From contig MNCI01009304.1 of NCBI GenBank assembly GCA_015680685.1, positions 62,001 to 126,000 of the forward strand: a stretch of 64,000 nt of DNA. The letters run 5' to 3'. Position numbers and translations under genes: made by a program. Below are positions 10,717-22,139 of this stretch, one piece after another (positions within the stretch are counted from its first letter, which is position 1; the number at the start of each line of letters is the position of its first letter). Source of the stretch: Gnetum montanum (lineage: Eukaryota; Streptophyta; Gnetopsida; Gnetales; Gnetaceae). Below the pieces are notes generated by a model, which searched no databases, was not told the DNA's origin, and worked only from the letters and a program-made list of their open reading frames with translations.

Positions 10717-12890
10717 CTATAATCACACATAACAATAGATTAGCAAATATTATGTAACTCAGGATAATTGGAATACCTTGTTGCATAGGAAGGTTATTCA
10801 TGGCTAAGGTGTGATTATGACTGGATGGATTAAGTATTTAATTTTTAAGTTAATCCTTAGTTTACCAAATTTTTTGGAAGGGTTAAATTCTTAAAAATTA
10901 ATGATTTAATAGCATTTTATATCTTAAACCTTTGGGGTAGTTAGGAAAAGTTTTAAAAAATTATTGTCAAAAGCTTAAGGTTAGCTACCCCCACGACTAA
11001 GAGCTTACCTCATGTAACTATAGGATTGAACAACAAGGTGATTTGGATAAACGATGCAAGAGTTATAGGCTCAGGAAGGTTTTGGGATTTGAAAATTGCA
11101 ACAACTCCTTGGGTGTTCTGAACCAAATGTGAAAAATCCAAATTGTTTATTAGTATTTATACCATTTTGCATTGTGTCGATAGGGCCTTGTCAACGGAGC
11201 CCAATCGACATAGTCTGTTGCATCAATGGGGCCTCATTAACATTGTTGTTGATCATCATTAACCAAGTCAAAACTTGAAAATTACAAAGATATTTTAAAT
11301 GAAATTAGGATTAAATAAAAGCCCAAATAGCCACAAACATGATGAAAATGTGAGAAGAGGATGTTGATGTTCCAAAAATTAAGAAAATCAAGAAAAATGA
11401 AGAAAGAGGATGGAGAATGAGAGTTCAAAGAGCACAACATGGTTTGCACAATGGAATATGTGAAAGATAAGATTGTAGTAATGTCGAAGGTTACAGACTT
11501 AACTAACCAAACTAAGAGAGATGCAAGTGGGTCCTCCCCATAGTAGGCACATGCCTTTGTTTTCCTTGCATAACCCTAACTAAGGATTCTGTGGGCCCCA
11601 CAGTTGATTAATGACCATAAAAAGTTAAGGACCAACCAAAAAGAATCTATCCAAGAATTTCAACACATCAATGTAAGACATTGAACATAACATAGAAACT
11701 GGAAGTGAGATGAGGTATGGCAGCATATATGGATGACTGAGAAGGTAGAATGAAATCCCAAATTGAGGTCATAAAAAGTCCCTTGTGGAATATGTATTTA
11801 AAATGACTTGAGAAGATCCATCTTTGGTCTAGACCAAAACCAACCTCTTTTAGTGACTTTACATTATCACTCCAAGATTGATCTACCCACTCAAGATACA
11901 AGAGTACTCCCACAAAACAACCACCATTCCATAAAGAGAAGAAAAGAGAAGTAGAAAGTGAGAGAGAGGGCCTTAGTTAGAGGGGACTTTCAAGCATGGG
12001 TAACATGTCTTTCTAGTTTCATAACTAGTTCTTGTAGCCTATTTATTTGTCTAAGTGATGTGCTTTTAATTCCTATAATGTTTTTTTAAGTTTGAATTTT
12101 TGGATGGGAACCACACCATGCAAAGACTTTATTTAACTTCCTATTAGTGGTTAGAATGGAATGGTAAGAAGTTTATGAAAAAACACCCAAGCACTCAAGT
12201 AAGAAGAAAAGTAAAGAGAGTATTGAGTCTCCTTGAAGTCACATGCTCTACAAACCTTTGAATCCTTCCCAATTCTAGAACTACCATGGTCATCAATTGA
12301 TTAAAAGTTTCTTTAATGGAAGGGACCTCAAACTCCTAGAATAAGGAAAACCATAGAGTTTATTGGATGGGTGGATGATGTGGACTCATTACCTATTCCA
12401 TGAAAATAAACCATTTCATAGTCATCAGACAACAAATCCAAAAATAGAAACTAGTTCATTAACAATCACAACATTAAGCACAAACCATCATTAGTAAGCA
12501 GTAATAGTGGTGTTATGTCCTATAGTAATAAAGAAATTTTATTAACAGAAATAATGAAAATTCATATTTAAACAAAATAAAACAAATTAAAATATTAAAA
12601 AAAAGTGTAAACTTAATTAAGAAGGGTAAAACATACTAATAATGTTGTAAAACAAAAGTTAAGAAAATCAATGGAAAGAAAAACCAAAGAAAAAGGTAAA
12701 AATCAACAAAGTATAAAAAAATGTGTAAAACAAAAAGTAAAAGACTGAAGAGCCATGTGGATGGTTAGCATGGATGGCCTTCTCCTTCATGACTGTTTTG
12801 AATGGAGGAGATCCGAAAAATAGAGCATGGTTATCCATCCATTGAGATGGTAGTTGTACTAGCTTGTCTTGGTTTGATGAAAGGTTTTAG
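10717..12890 (-). other. Element A linker between integrase and third ORF
   Basis: This is 2.2 kb without a gene. It is A-rich near 12530-12740. A block at 12367-12400 (minus strand: GAGTCCACATCATCCACCCA-like) is shared with the linkers of B, C and D. At 11151-11250 lies the LTR-like promoter block, listed separately. Small frames inside are not conserved among the elements. Confidence 0.7.
11151..11250 (-). promoter_or_regulatory. LTR-like internal promoter block upstream of third ORF (element A)
   Basis: On the minus strand, GATGCA and GTCGAT repeats (11165-11250) are followed by GGTATAAATACTA (TATA, 11151-11163), the same order as in the element's own LTR. The + strand string GGCCTTGTCAACGGAGCCCA at 11184 matches GGCCTCGTCGATGGAGCCCA at 19844 in the 5' LTR. 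Over 23 bases, 19 agree and all four differences are transitions. It lies about 435 bp before the third-ORF ATG. A promoter role is inferred. Confidence 0.6.
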
Positions 12891-13990
12891 TTGTTATATG
12901 TTGACCAACTGCTTTCTATTTGGGCTTTCAAGTTTGTAGATTAACATGGACCTAGATAGACAAGTTTGATCAATTATATAAGGTCCTTCCCACAATGTTT
13001 GAAACTTTGTCTTTTGGGGTATGTGTGTGGGATTCCAATAGAGAACCTTCTCTTCTAGTTGAAATTTCAATTTCCATAATGCCTTGTGAATCTTATTTGA
13101 AGATAGGACCACCAATCAATTTTCATCTAGCACATTGAGGTTGATTAGTCTTTATTTTTATGCTAGACTTAGGTCAAGATTCAAATCATATGTTGTTGAG
13201 AGTGTACGGAGCTTGGATTGAATCAAGAGTGTTGGAAGTTTTTCGTATACTAGCTCATAGGGAGAGTAGCCAATAGGAAGTTTCCATGTTGAGCAATAGG
13301 CCCATAGGGCATCGTTGAGTTTTGTGCTCCAATCTTTCCTATATTTGCTTATGGTTCTTGTTAAGATATTTTTGATCACCTTGTTAGTTACCTTTGCTTG
13401 ACTATTGGCTTGGGGATGATAAGGTATCATTAATTTATGTTTAATCCCCAAGAATTGCATCAAATTTTTAAAAGTGACACATATGAAATGAGTTCCATTG
13501 TCAAAAATTAGTGCACGTGGCATCCAAAACCTATTTACAACATTTGGTATACAAATGTAGCAATAGTAAATGATGTATAATTAGTAATGGCTACTACTTC
13601 TATTCATTTTGTGCAATACTCAACTGCTACAATGATATATGCCTTTCCATTGGACATGGATGTGATGGGACCCATGAAGTCAATACCCCAAATGTCAAAG
13701 GCCTCTAGTGGTTGAATCCACTATTGAGAACATTCCATGCAAGTGGTCATCCAACCATCTCATTGATAATGTTTGCAAGATTGAACAAATTAGTGGACAT
13801 CCTTAAAGATTGTAGGCCAATGGTATCCTACCATTAGGATTTTTATGATCATGCATCTCCCTGCATAGTGGCCTCTACAAGGCCCTTCGTGAGCATCTTA
13901 GAGAATGCATAATTGATCTTTATTAGGGACACACCAACAAATTAGGTCATTGGTGCATACCTTGTAGAGATGCTTGTTGATTTCCATGAA
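12891..13990 (-). pseudogene. Element A integrase
   Basis: The N-terminal zinc region is at about 13990-13720 and the catalytic core at 13158-13523. FDNGTHF carries the second catalytic Asp. YHPQANSQAKVTN contains the position of the catalytic Glu, which here is Lys (AAG, + strand 13392-13394). Next come DALWAYCSTWKLPIGYSPYE and, at 12894-13115, the C-terminal block with VLYWNP and WEGPYII. Length and order fit a Ty3/gypsy integrase. The Glu-to-Lys change alone should abolish activity. Confidence 0.9.
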
Positions 13991-14009
13991 GTATTTGACA
14001 TGATGAAGA

Positions 14010-14640
14010 AACTATTGCTTCTTCCTAAAGTCTAGATGTTGTGGCATCTCCTGAGTGAGAAGATAGGTAAGAATGTCATCATACCATGTTGTTTCTATGG
14101 GTACTTGATCATTTATTGCTCCTATAAAGATAAGTTTATCTAGAAACTGATCAAATATCAGGCTCTCCTTCTCTTTATTATCCCATCTTAGTTGAGAGAG
14201 ATGATCAACAACCACATTCTTGGTCCTTTTTCGATCTACCATGGTGAGATCGAATTCTTGCAAGATCATGAGCCACTATATGATATGAGGGCTCATTGTC
14301 AGCTCGTTCATTAGGAAGGCAATGGCCCTATGATCTATGTGCATAAATACCTTATAACCAAGCACATAGTGCCTAAACTTTTCAAGAGCATACACTACTA
14401 CCATTAGTTATTTCTTTGTGGTGGTGTGATTTAGTTGTGCACCTACAGTGCTTCAACTCACATAGTGAATGTAATATGGACATTTTTTATCGTCCAACTA
14501 CATAAGCACTACTACCAAAGCATAGTTAGATGCATCTGTCATTATGTGAAATGGTCTAGACCACTTTGGTGCCTGTAGAATTAGAGTTTTTATGAGTTTT
14601 TTCTTCAACTGTTGGAATGCATGTTCACATTCCTTGGTCT
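14010..14640 (-). pseudogene. Element A RNase H
   Basis: The minus-strand frame at 14012-14269 shows LQEFDLTMVDRK and NVVVDHLSQL, the conserved end of Athila-type RNase H, and runs on into the connection to integrase. Upstream, to about 14640, the reading is broken, but YVLGYKVFMHIDH-type wording (14330-14370) is recognisable and parallels B and C. It would remove genomic RNA during reverse transcription. Confidence 0.8.
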
Positions 14641-14740
14641 AGATGAACAAAGCATCTTTCCTAGTTAGCTTAATGAATGGATTTGCAATCTTAGAGAAAT
14701 TCTTTATGAATCATTAGTAGTAGCCAGTATGTCTAAGGAA

Positions 14741-15420
14741 TGGTCAAACATCTTTTACTATCTCTAGTTAGTGTGTTATTCCTTGGATGATCCTTATCTT
14801 CTCTAGATCTACCTCAATCCCTTTTTGTGAAATTTGGTGCTCCAACATAATGCCTTCTTGGACCATGAGATGAATCTTTTGCCAGTTGAGCTATAGATTT
14901 GTTTCCATACATCTTTTTAGTACTTGCTTAAGGTGGTCCAAGGCTTGCTCAAACATACCTCCATAGGTGGAGAAGTCACCCATAAAGACTTCCATACCAC
15001 TACCGATTTATTGTTGGAAGATACTATGGACCAGGCATTGAAATGTAGTAGGGGCATTACACAAATCAAACGACATCTTACAATACGCAAAAGTTTTCCA
15101 GGGGCTCATGAATGTTATCTTGCCCTAATTTTCTAGTGTAATTTGGATTTGGTTATATCCACTATAATCATCCAAGAAGCTATAATAGCAATGCCTAGAG
15201 ATAGTGTCCAATACTTGGTCCACAAATGGCAATGGAACATGATCTTCAAATGTTGCCATGTTCAATAGCCTAAAGTTGATGCAAATCCACCACTTGCCAC
15301 CTTTCTTTGGCACAATTATGAGTAGGCTAATCCACTCACTATCCACGATGGGATAGATGAACCCCACCTTGAGGAGTTGCTCTATTTCCTCCTTAATGAT
15401 CTACTTCAATTTTGGATTTA
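14741..15420 (-). pseudogene. Element A reverse transcriptase (Athila type, damaged active site)
   Basis: An open stretch at 15125-15367 encodes VPKKGGKWWICINFRLLN, PLPFVDQVLD and YYSFLDDYSGYNQIQI. Downstream in another frame come TFAYCKMSFDLCNAPTTFQ and the active site VFMGDF at 14972-14989. The FLDxYSGYNQI and VFMDDF wording is diagnostic of the Athila/Tat side of Ty3/gypsy. The first Asp of the catalytic pair is Gly (GGT). The 3' thumb part reads QEGIMLEH and KGIEVDLEK. Confidence 0.92.
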
Positions 15421-15929
15421 GCTATCTCTATGGCTATCTCCTTAGTTTCATGGCTGGGTCAATGTAAATGCAATGTTGGCATATCCTTGAATCAATTCTA
15501 GTCAACTTTGGATACGACCAACCAAAGGCTATTGGCTAGTTTTAAACCACATTTAACAACTTTTCCTTTTGTTTAGAAGCAAGTTTGACATTGATTATAA
15601 TTGGCTTACCATTGTTTAAGAATGCATACTTCATGTCGATTGGTAGAGTTTTCAACTCTAGGGCCTTCTATTTGAAGTTATCAAGGATTTCCAGCTCTTC
15701 CCAATAGGTATCATCATCTTCAATTTTAGAGAGTTGGTGATGAGCTTTCTTAAATTCATCCATGTTTTCAGCATAAGCACATTTAGGCTCTTAGTTGGTT
15801 CTATGCATAATTTTCTACTTTTTGAGCTAGCTATTGGCCACTAGGTACCCTTCTATTTTGTGGCTATTTTGTACAAACACCTTTGAATATTTGTTTCTTG
15901 TGCACACTGATTGCATGCTTTAATGTACA

Positions 15930-16400
15930 TACTTTTGATGGATCAAATATTTTATATGCAATTGCACCCATTATTGTTGTACATGATGCATAGAATATGC
16001 TTCTTCTCCAACCTTCCAAATTCATTTTCCTCAAATATTTCCAAGGAGAGGTCCCTTATGCCCATATGTGCATTGATTGTGCTTAACCAAGCCCTTCCTA
16101 TAATGATGGGGAAGTCACCTTTATAGTTTTTGACCTTGATCATGAAAAAATCGATAGGATAGGATCACCCATTAACTGTGGTCACAATGTACTCCAATAA
16201 TTTTAAAGGAACAGTAATTGATTGGTCTACCAATTCTAAATAGATGTTTCTCATCTTGAGAGGTGGTAGGTTCCATGCCTTGTACATGTCATGAGAGATG
16301 AGATTAACACCAAAACTAGAATCAAGAAGAGCCTTGCATGGCTCATGTCTAGAAAATTGCAAGTAAATGAGTGGACTTGTTGGGTTAAAAATTTTCATTG
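15930..16400 (-). pseudogene. Element A aspartic protease
   Basis: The minus-strand frame at 16165-16398 contains CKALLDSSFGVNLIS, the active-site block with DSS instead of DSG/DTG. The next frame, 15952-16143, contains DFPIIIGRAWLSTINAH, the second conserved strand. Together they span a full retropepsin with one frameshift near 16150. Elements B and C show the same wording (IIMGRAWLST in B). Confidence 0.85.
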
Positions 16401-16989
16401 GAAGATTTCCAACTTTGATCTAATTGAAAACAACATGATTTAACATCACAGTATGAATCTGAGGTGGCATTTGGTTTGAAGAAAACTCAAAGGTGCTTGA
16501 TGCAGAGGATGAGGATGTTGGGGATGTAGGGCAACCAACCACATTATGTTGTGAGGGTTTAGGAGAATTGTTAAATTAGAAAAAAGGTCACTTCCTAGAT
16601 TGATTGTCCAAACCACTTAGTGGAAAAATGATTGTGAATGTATAGCCCTTGTAGCATTTGTTGTTACAATAGTGAAGGAATTTCTCCTTGCATGGATGGA
16701 GTAGGAGGTAACTAGGTTGCGAGAGGATGGAAGTGTGTAGACAGATGCAAATGGTGGTATGGATATGGGTTCTCTCCCCTAGTGGATGGTGAGTATGTTC
16801 AATGGTACTCTAGAGGGTAATAGTGATGCTGAAATGAGGGGTGGCTTATAGAACTTCTTGGAGAAATAGGTTGCTAAACATAGTACCCATATGGATTTGG
16901 TTGCCTTGGTAATGGCATTCTCCAGGATTGTGGTTGATGCCAATATTGGTATTATTCATAGGCTTGTGGTGGTGTTCCACTTGGGTAAT

Positions 16990-18885
16990 AAGCTTGTTGT
17001 TGCTAATGGAACTACCTTGGATTGCCTTAAGGATAAGGTAATCATCTAGATGCTTGCCTACATGCTAGTCAAGGATTCAATGCATACATCCCAAACTATT
17101 GTAAGTGTGATACCATAGGGCAACACCTCTTTAGATGTTCATATTAATAGATGTCACAACTAGTATCATCTTTGGAGTTTGTCTCCACAACTTCCTCAAT
17201 GGCAACAACTTTACGCTTACCTCTCTAGTAGGCACATTCATCTTCTTTTTACCTTCTGCGATCACAATCACTACTTTATTCTTTGGATGCCTAAGCAATT
17301 TTCAGAGGAGTTTAAAAATTTTCATCTAAATAGTTCTATAATTTCTCAACCTTTGCTAACATATCAAAAATAAATTTTAGAATAGTAAAATTTTTCTTGT
17401 TTAGCACTTTGTCGAATGATGACTCCTCCTCATCACAAAATCAAACCTTTCTTTGTTCGATGGAAGGGTTCCTATTATACTCCACACTTTTCCCTGTTCA
17501 CAACTCACTTTCTTCTTTTGCTACCTTCTCTATCAACCTTTAGATTTGATAAGCTCTTAATTTAGATAGTCTCCCTTGGGCATAAATCGCAAGAGTTCTT
17601 CTAGTTTCTACTCTAAGCCCATCTATGATGTGGGAAAGTTGTTCCATTTGAGAATAACCATGACCAGGACATCAATGTAAGAGTGAATAATATCTGCCCA
17701 TGGTGGCATCCAAGAGTTCATGTATTTCTTATTTTTAGCCTTGGATTTTCATTCTTAGATTAGATACTCTGGAGTATGTTTGGTATTTTTCATTAACAAC
17801 AACTCTAACATGGGACTCCATTAGCAAATGGATTCTAGCTCCAACGAATGGTATCAGCTTTTAGCTTCCTTGATGAGTGTCTTAGGAAACAGCTTGAGTT
17901 TCTACTAGTCATTTTCAATTTTCTATAAGGAATAGGCATTGTGGAAAGCTTGTAGATGATTCTGTGAGTCAAAATTGTATCTCCCCTCAAATATTGGAAT
18001 ATTATTCATATCTAAGTGCTTGATCTGGCTATCTCTCACTTGCTTGGTTGGGATTTTTACCACCTTTGCAATGTTGAGCATGCTTTGAGTTGCTAACAAA
18101 GGTTCATCATCATGATTGTGTCGATGGTGGTTTCTATCACTCCTTCATTCTTGGTGGGCTCTATGATCATTGTTGTCCCACTGATCACCTCCATCACAAT
18201 TATTTCTCTAGTTCTTTCTATCAGAGCTTGAAGATAAAGAGGAATGTTTAAAATTAGATAAATAGGATGAAGAGGAAGGTGGAACACCATCACAACCATG
18301 ATGTCCACCACCACCTCTTCACTCATTATGATCATCATCCTTAGATCCTTTGCCATTGTGATGTTTACCTAAGTCCCAAACTTGATTGTCACTTTTTCCT
18401 GAACCTAGTTTATGAATAGTGTGGATCATAGGTTTAGGGTCACACCCTCATTACCAACAATAGGGGGTGAAGAATCTTCATGTTGAGAATCTTTAAAGGA
18501 TCCTCATTGTCATCTTGATTTAGGAGGAACAAGAGATAAGTGAAGTGTTTCACTTTGTAAACTCATGGTGCTTTGCTTGGTGTTGATCTCACTTACATTG
18601 TGTTTCAATGGGATGGTAGTCTTGAGTATCATAATTGTCCACAATGTATTCCTCACGAAGATCTGAGATACCTAAATTTTTAAGGGTTTGAAGTAGAATC
18701 TTGAGCACAAATTGATTGGGGGACAATACGATATTTCCTTCCATGTCACACCATCATAGCTACTCATCCTGGTGTAGGATGAAGATGAAGTCTAGTACAT
18801 ACTCATCTGGATAAGTATATACCACTTTGCATTCCTGTGGAACCAAGGGTTTGACATCTTCATGCTTGTGAGAAGAAGAAGACAT
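16990..18885 (-). pseudogene. Element A gag
   Basis: The start is placed at the ATG at 18885-18883 (MSSSSHKHEDVKPLVPQE), which matches the gag start in B (MSSSYKHDGTKFLVPQE). An Asp/His/Gly/Ser-rich low-complexity part follows (about 18090-18360), then the capsid-like part. Next is a zinc-knuckle-like motif at 17111-17158 reading CDIY, a stop, YEHLKRCCPMVSHL. The second Cys position reads TAT and a TAA follows. A Tyr/Gln/Pro-rich tail leads to protease. Stops are frequent. Confidence 0.8.
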
Positions 18886-18989
18886 TTTCCAAAACAAATA
18901 AAATTATTAATGTGCTTTTGTAATTGGATGTCATTCAAGAGTGATGTTAACCTTTGGTTTGTTTAACTATATTAATAATGTTCTCTAAT

Positions 18990-19014
18990 CCAAAGTCCTT
19001 GCAAATAATGCCAA
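18990..19014 (-). promoter_or_regulatory. Element A primer-binding site (tRNA-Asp type, decayed)
   Basis: Directly inside the 5' LTR the minus strand reads TTGGCATTATTTGCAAGGAC. Against the plant tRNA-Asp primer site (TGGCGCCGTTGCCGGGGA) most differences are C-to-T or G-to-A. Element B has a much better preserved copy. Confidence 0.7.
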
Positions 19015-19890
19015 TGATGAGTGGCAAGGTACTGCTATGTCCAACCATACAAATCACAATGCGTTCACGCATAATCCGGTCAAATTCCATGGACTTTATA
19101 GTTTCTAATACACTAGTCCTCTAGGAAGTGAACCTTGACCTAAGATCATTTGTTCTCTTTGTGATTACACTTGTGAAGCATAATGGTATGGTTAAGAGTA
19201 ATCAAGGCATATAATTTTTATCATTTTGTGTTTTATGGTTTTGGTGCTTGAAGAGAGATAGAGTGATGTAATGACTAATTTAATTTTAACTAACTAACTA
19301 ATCTTTAACTAATTCTAACATAAGCATCTAGTCCCACTTTCTACACACATCCTAAATCCACATATTCACTACTGGGTTACCAAGTGCTACGCTATTGGGT
19401 GCACTAAGCAGTAACACTGATGGGATTACCAAGCAAATACATGCTACATTTGGAGTGGTCGTACTTATGTATTTAATCTATTCAACTTATCTCGCTTAAT
19501 TAGCTTAATCCACTTAATTACTAGAAAATATAAAATATTAAATGCATAAATGAAATATTTACACTATCTAGAATGTTGTAAGGTTTATCAAGAAGTTCAT
19601 CTTTATTGTTGCACACACTATCATGCTCAAGTACAAAAATGCTTGAATAAAGATCCATACACAATGATTCCTACTATGGGAACTTGAGAAAAATATTCTA
19701 AATTTTGACTAAAAAAACTACAAGAGATCTACTACTACTATGAAATATAATGCCATGAATGTAGTTGGTAAGCATGTATGTATAGGCTAGGATAGACCCC
19801 TGCATCAATGGGACTGTGTTGATGCAATAGATTGCATCGACGCGGCCTCGTCGATGGAGCCCAATTAACGCAACAAACCATGTTTCATCA
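19015..19890 (-). repeat. Element A 5' LTR (876 bp)
   Basis: It is the partner of 6810-7684. On the minus strand it starts TGATGAAACATGG (ending at + position 19890) and ends at the + string TGATGAGTGG (19015). The U3 motifs at 19795-19880 include GTCGATG and GGCCTCGTCGATGGAGCCCA. A TATA-like string lies at about 19775-19785. Differences from the other LTR are mainly transitions. Confidence 0.93.
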
Positions 19891-19895
19891 TCATA
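19891..19895. repeat. Right target-site copy of element A (TCATA)
   Basis: It pairs with CCATA at 6805-6809 (4 of 5 bases, one transition). Removing 6810-19895 rejoins the broken gene in an open frame. Confidence 0.7.
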
Positions 19896-21404
19896 TGTCA
19901 TGTACCCTTGACTATGTCCCTTATTCTAAGTTACAATCCTCCAAACAAACTTTTTAGTCGTTTCAATCTCAAATTACATCCTGAGCTTTTAAAAAATGAT
20001 CGAGTTGTGAGAAGTGAGATCAAGGATGCTAAGAAAGGTGAAATGGCTTTACAGTAGGCCTAAAATCAAGAGGGAACCAATGAGGTATGTTATATTCTAA
20101 TTTGTTACTTATGTCATTTTATGTATTTATTGGTAGTATAATCTAGAATGTAGAATGATCCAATGGAGGGTGCACAGATTGAAGGTGCATAGATTGAAGG
20201 TGTTCAAACTTTTGGGAGAGTTCAATAAGCTCCAAGAACAACTTTAGAGCTTACCAGTTCTAAGGTTTATATATATACATATATTTTTATTTAATGGCCT
20301 ATTTTATTATTTTTACTTTGTATGTTTTTTTTTCTAATAAATTTTTCCTTTTATAAAGGTCATGTATTGTGCAAAGTTCTAGTAGCCTGGTAATTTTAAA
20401 ATAAAAGGAAAGTGACAAACAACAAAAATATAGTACCAAAGAAGATAAAGGAAAAGAACCAAAGGTAAATTTAATTAATTTTAAAGTTTGAATACTTCCA
20501 TTTTCATCCTTCTTCTTGTGTGATGACTTTAGTATTCCTTTGTTTGTGTTGAAAATCTATCTTGGTTGGATGTACTTCATCTGAGAAATTGAAAGAGATC
20601 ACCATAGACATAGATGCCAAACTCCTCCACTGAGATCACCACATGTGATGCCTACTCATGTGACCTTGGTAAGGATCATTTACCATAGGTAGTTCTGGTG
20701 TCAGTTCTTGGGTCTATTTTGGTAACTCCTTTGGTCTTAAACATGGGTTCCTCCTTCTCGATGGGATAGATGGTTGTGGCTGCCAAAGAAGAAGTTATTC
20801 TTTCTTGAAATCTCAGTCAATGGATCACCAGGAATGCATCCTACTCCATTTGTGAGATGATTTACCACATAAGAGAGTTCCGATCATGTGATTTCAAGGA
20901 GGACTATGAACTAGTATAGGCTGGTGTTGCATCCTCTTTCCATCCAATTCTCAAGGATTCTCAGGGAGTTGTCAAAAATCTAGAGCAACTCTTAGAAGAA
21001 TTAGAGAGTGCCATATGTCTTGCCCATTATCTATTGACTTGTGAGTGATTCCTTCAAGTGGAGATTGATTGACTTTGGGTGGGTAGTTATGCCATTCGTT
21101 TTCTTTCTTCCATTTGATCTTTTCATTCATAATTCATAATTTTAATATTGTTTTATGCATTAAGAGGAAGGAAAAAGAATGGGAAGACGATATGACCAAT
21201 CAATCTCTTCAAATGAATTTGTTGGAGGTCAAACTTAAAAAGATGGAGGCTATAAAGAGTGCCTTCAAGTATATTAAATAGTTGTGTGGTGGTTTGGCAA
21301 GATGGAAGTTCGTACTAAGTAAGAAGCATGCTATTGACGAAGAATAAGAAGCCTAGATAAAGATAATTTTAGATCTTTTTGATTCCTTCAAGGAAAATAA
21401 TTGA
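19896..21404 (+). pseudogene. Decayed multi-exon gene, 3' part (continuation of 6121-6809)
   Basis: From 19896 the frame entered before element A continues for about 50 codons without a stop (HVPLTMSLILSYNPPNKLF and onward). It runs to a GAG|GTATGT donor at 20084/20085. Likely exons follow: 20154-20264 (acceptor TGTAG, donor AAG|GTTTAT), 20359-20464 (donor AAAG|GTAAAT), about 20533-21060 (LEQLLEELESAICLAHYLLT near its end) and about 21165-21404 (Lys/Glu-rich, coiled-coil-like, stop at 21402-21404). Internal stops are mainly TAG/TAA in Gln positions. Phases do not all agree (one base off before 20359), so exon edges are estimates. The function is unknown beyond the tentative PMD link. Confidence 0.5.
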
Positions 21405-22139
21405 TTGCACTCCTACTTCCCTTTGTTCTTCTATTCCACTTCTTCTCTATTTTTCTTCTTTCCTATTCCATTTCCTTTTTACTACTATTCCACTTCAATA
21501 TACTTCTTCTTTATAATAATAATAATAAAATAATATTTTTTCCACTTTGGCTTCCAAATTGTGATTTGCTCTTATACCAAATGTGACATCCCATTCCTAG
21601 ATGTCATTAAAACATGCTCATTCATGACTTAATTCATTACATTCATGAGCATTAGAATGGAAATACCATGAAATACCTTGATAAATGAATATGTTGGTAA
21701 ATTACTAGTGCACTAAATTTAACAGGAAGGAAAAAATAAAGAAAAATTTTATTAATAAGAGTGGTACACTGTAATGCTGTCTGAGTTATCTTCCCATGCC
21801 ACATAAGCCTTAGAAGTAATCCAAGGCTGCCACCATGGTTAGGCTTTCTAATGGAAGGGGTGATTAGTCCCTTCTTGTCCCACATCACCTGGCTCTTGTC
21901 ACTTGCCAATCTAAGCTCTGCGACTTCATGTCAACATGACCTTTAATCCTACACTTAAATGGCATAGGTTAAACCCATTTCCAAGGGGTACATGAATAAT
22001 TGTAACTCCTCATAATGAGGCATCCTTTCATTAGAAGGTTAATTACATTGTTATAATATAATTCTACCCTTAACAAGGGACAAGACATTATAATAGCACT
22101 ATTTGTCAATTGCTTCAAATACAAATTGAAGCTCAATAT
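21405..22139. other. Spacer after the broken gene
   Basis: 21405-21590 is a pyrimidine-rich stretch with an ATA/AAT microsatellite near 21513-21530, compatible with a 3' untranslated region. 21590-22139 holds short frames only; TGACATCCCATTCC near 21583 may mark the edge of an unrecognised repeat. I see no gene. Confidence 0.4.

Larger units (their letters stand above)
6810..19890 (-). mobile_element. Element A: Athila-like Ty3/gypsy retrotransposon, LTR to LTR (13.1 kb)
   Basis: Direct repeats at 6810-7684 and 19015-19890 are LTRs with TGATGA/TCATCA-type ends. Between them, on the minus strand, lie a tRNA-Asp-type primer site, gag, protease, RT, RNase H, integrase, a 2.2-kb linker, a 2.8-kb third ORF and a polypurine tract. 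The Athila-type RT (FLDDYSGYNQI), the Asp primer site and an extra ORF after integrase all point to the Athila branch of Ty3/gypsy. Every frame has stops, and key catalytic residues of RT and integrase are changed. It landed in an exon of the gene at 6121-21404. Confidence 0.93.

Noticed and set aside
21401-21586. 61-codon hydrophobic plus-strand frame that looks like a membrane protein
   Set aside because: It is a translation of a pyrimidine-rich stretch after the last exon; Leu/Phe richness reflects base composition only.
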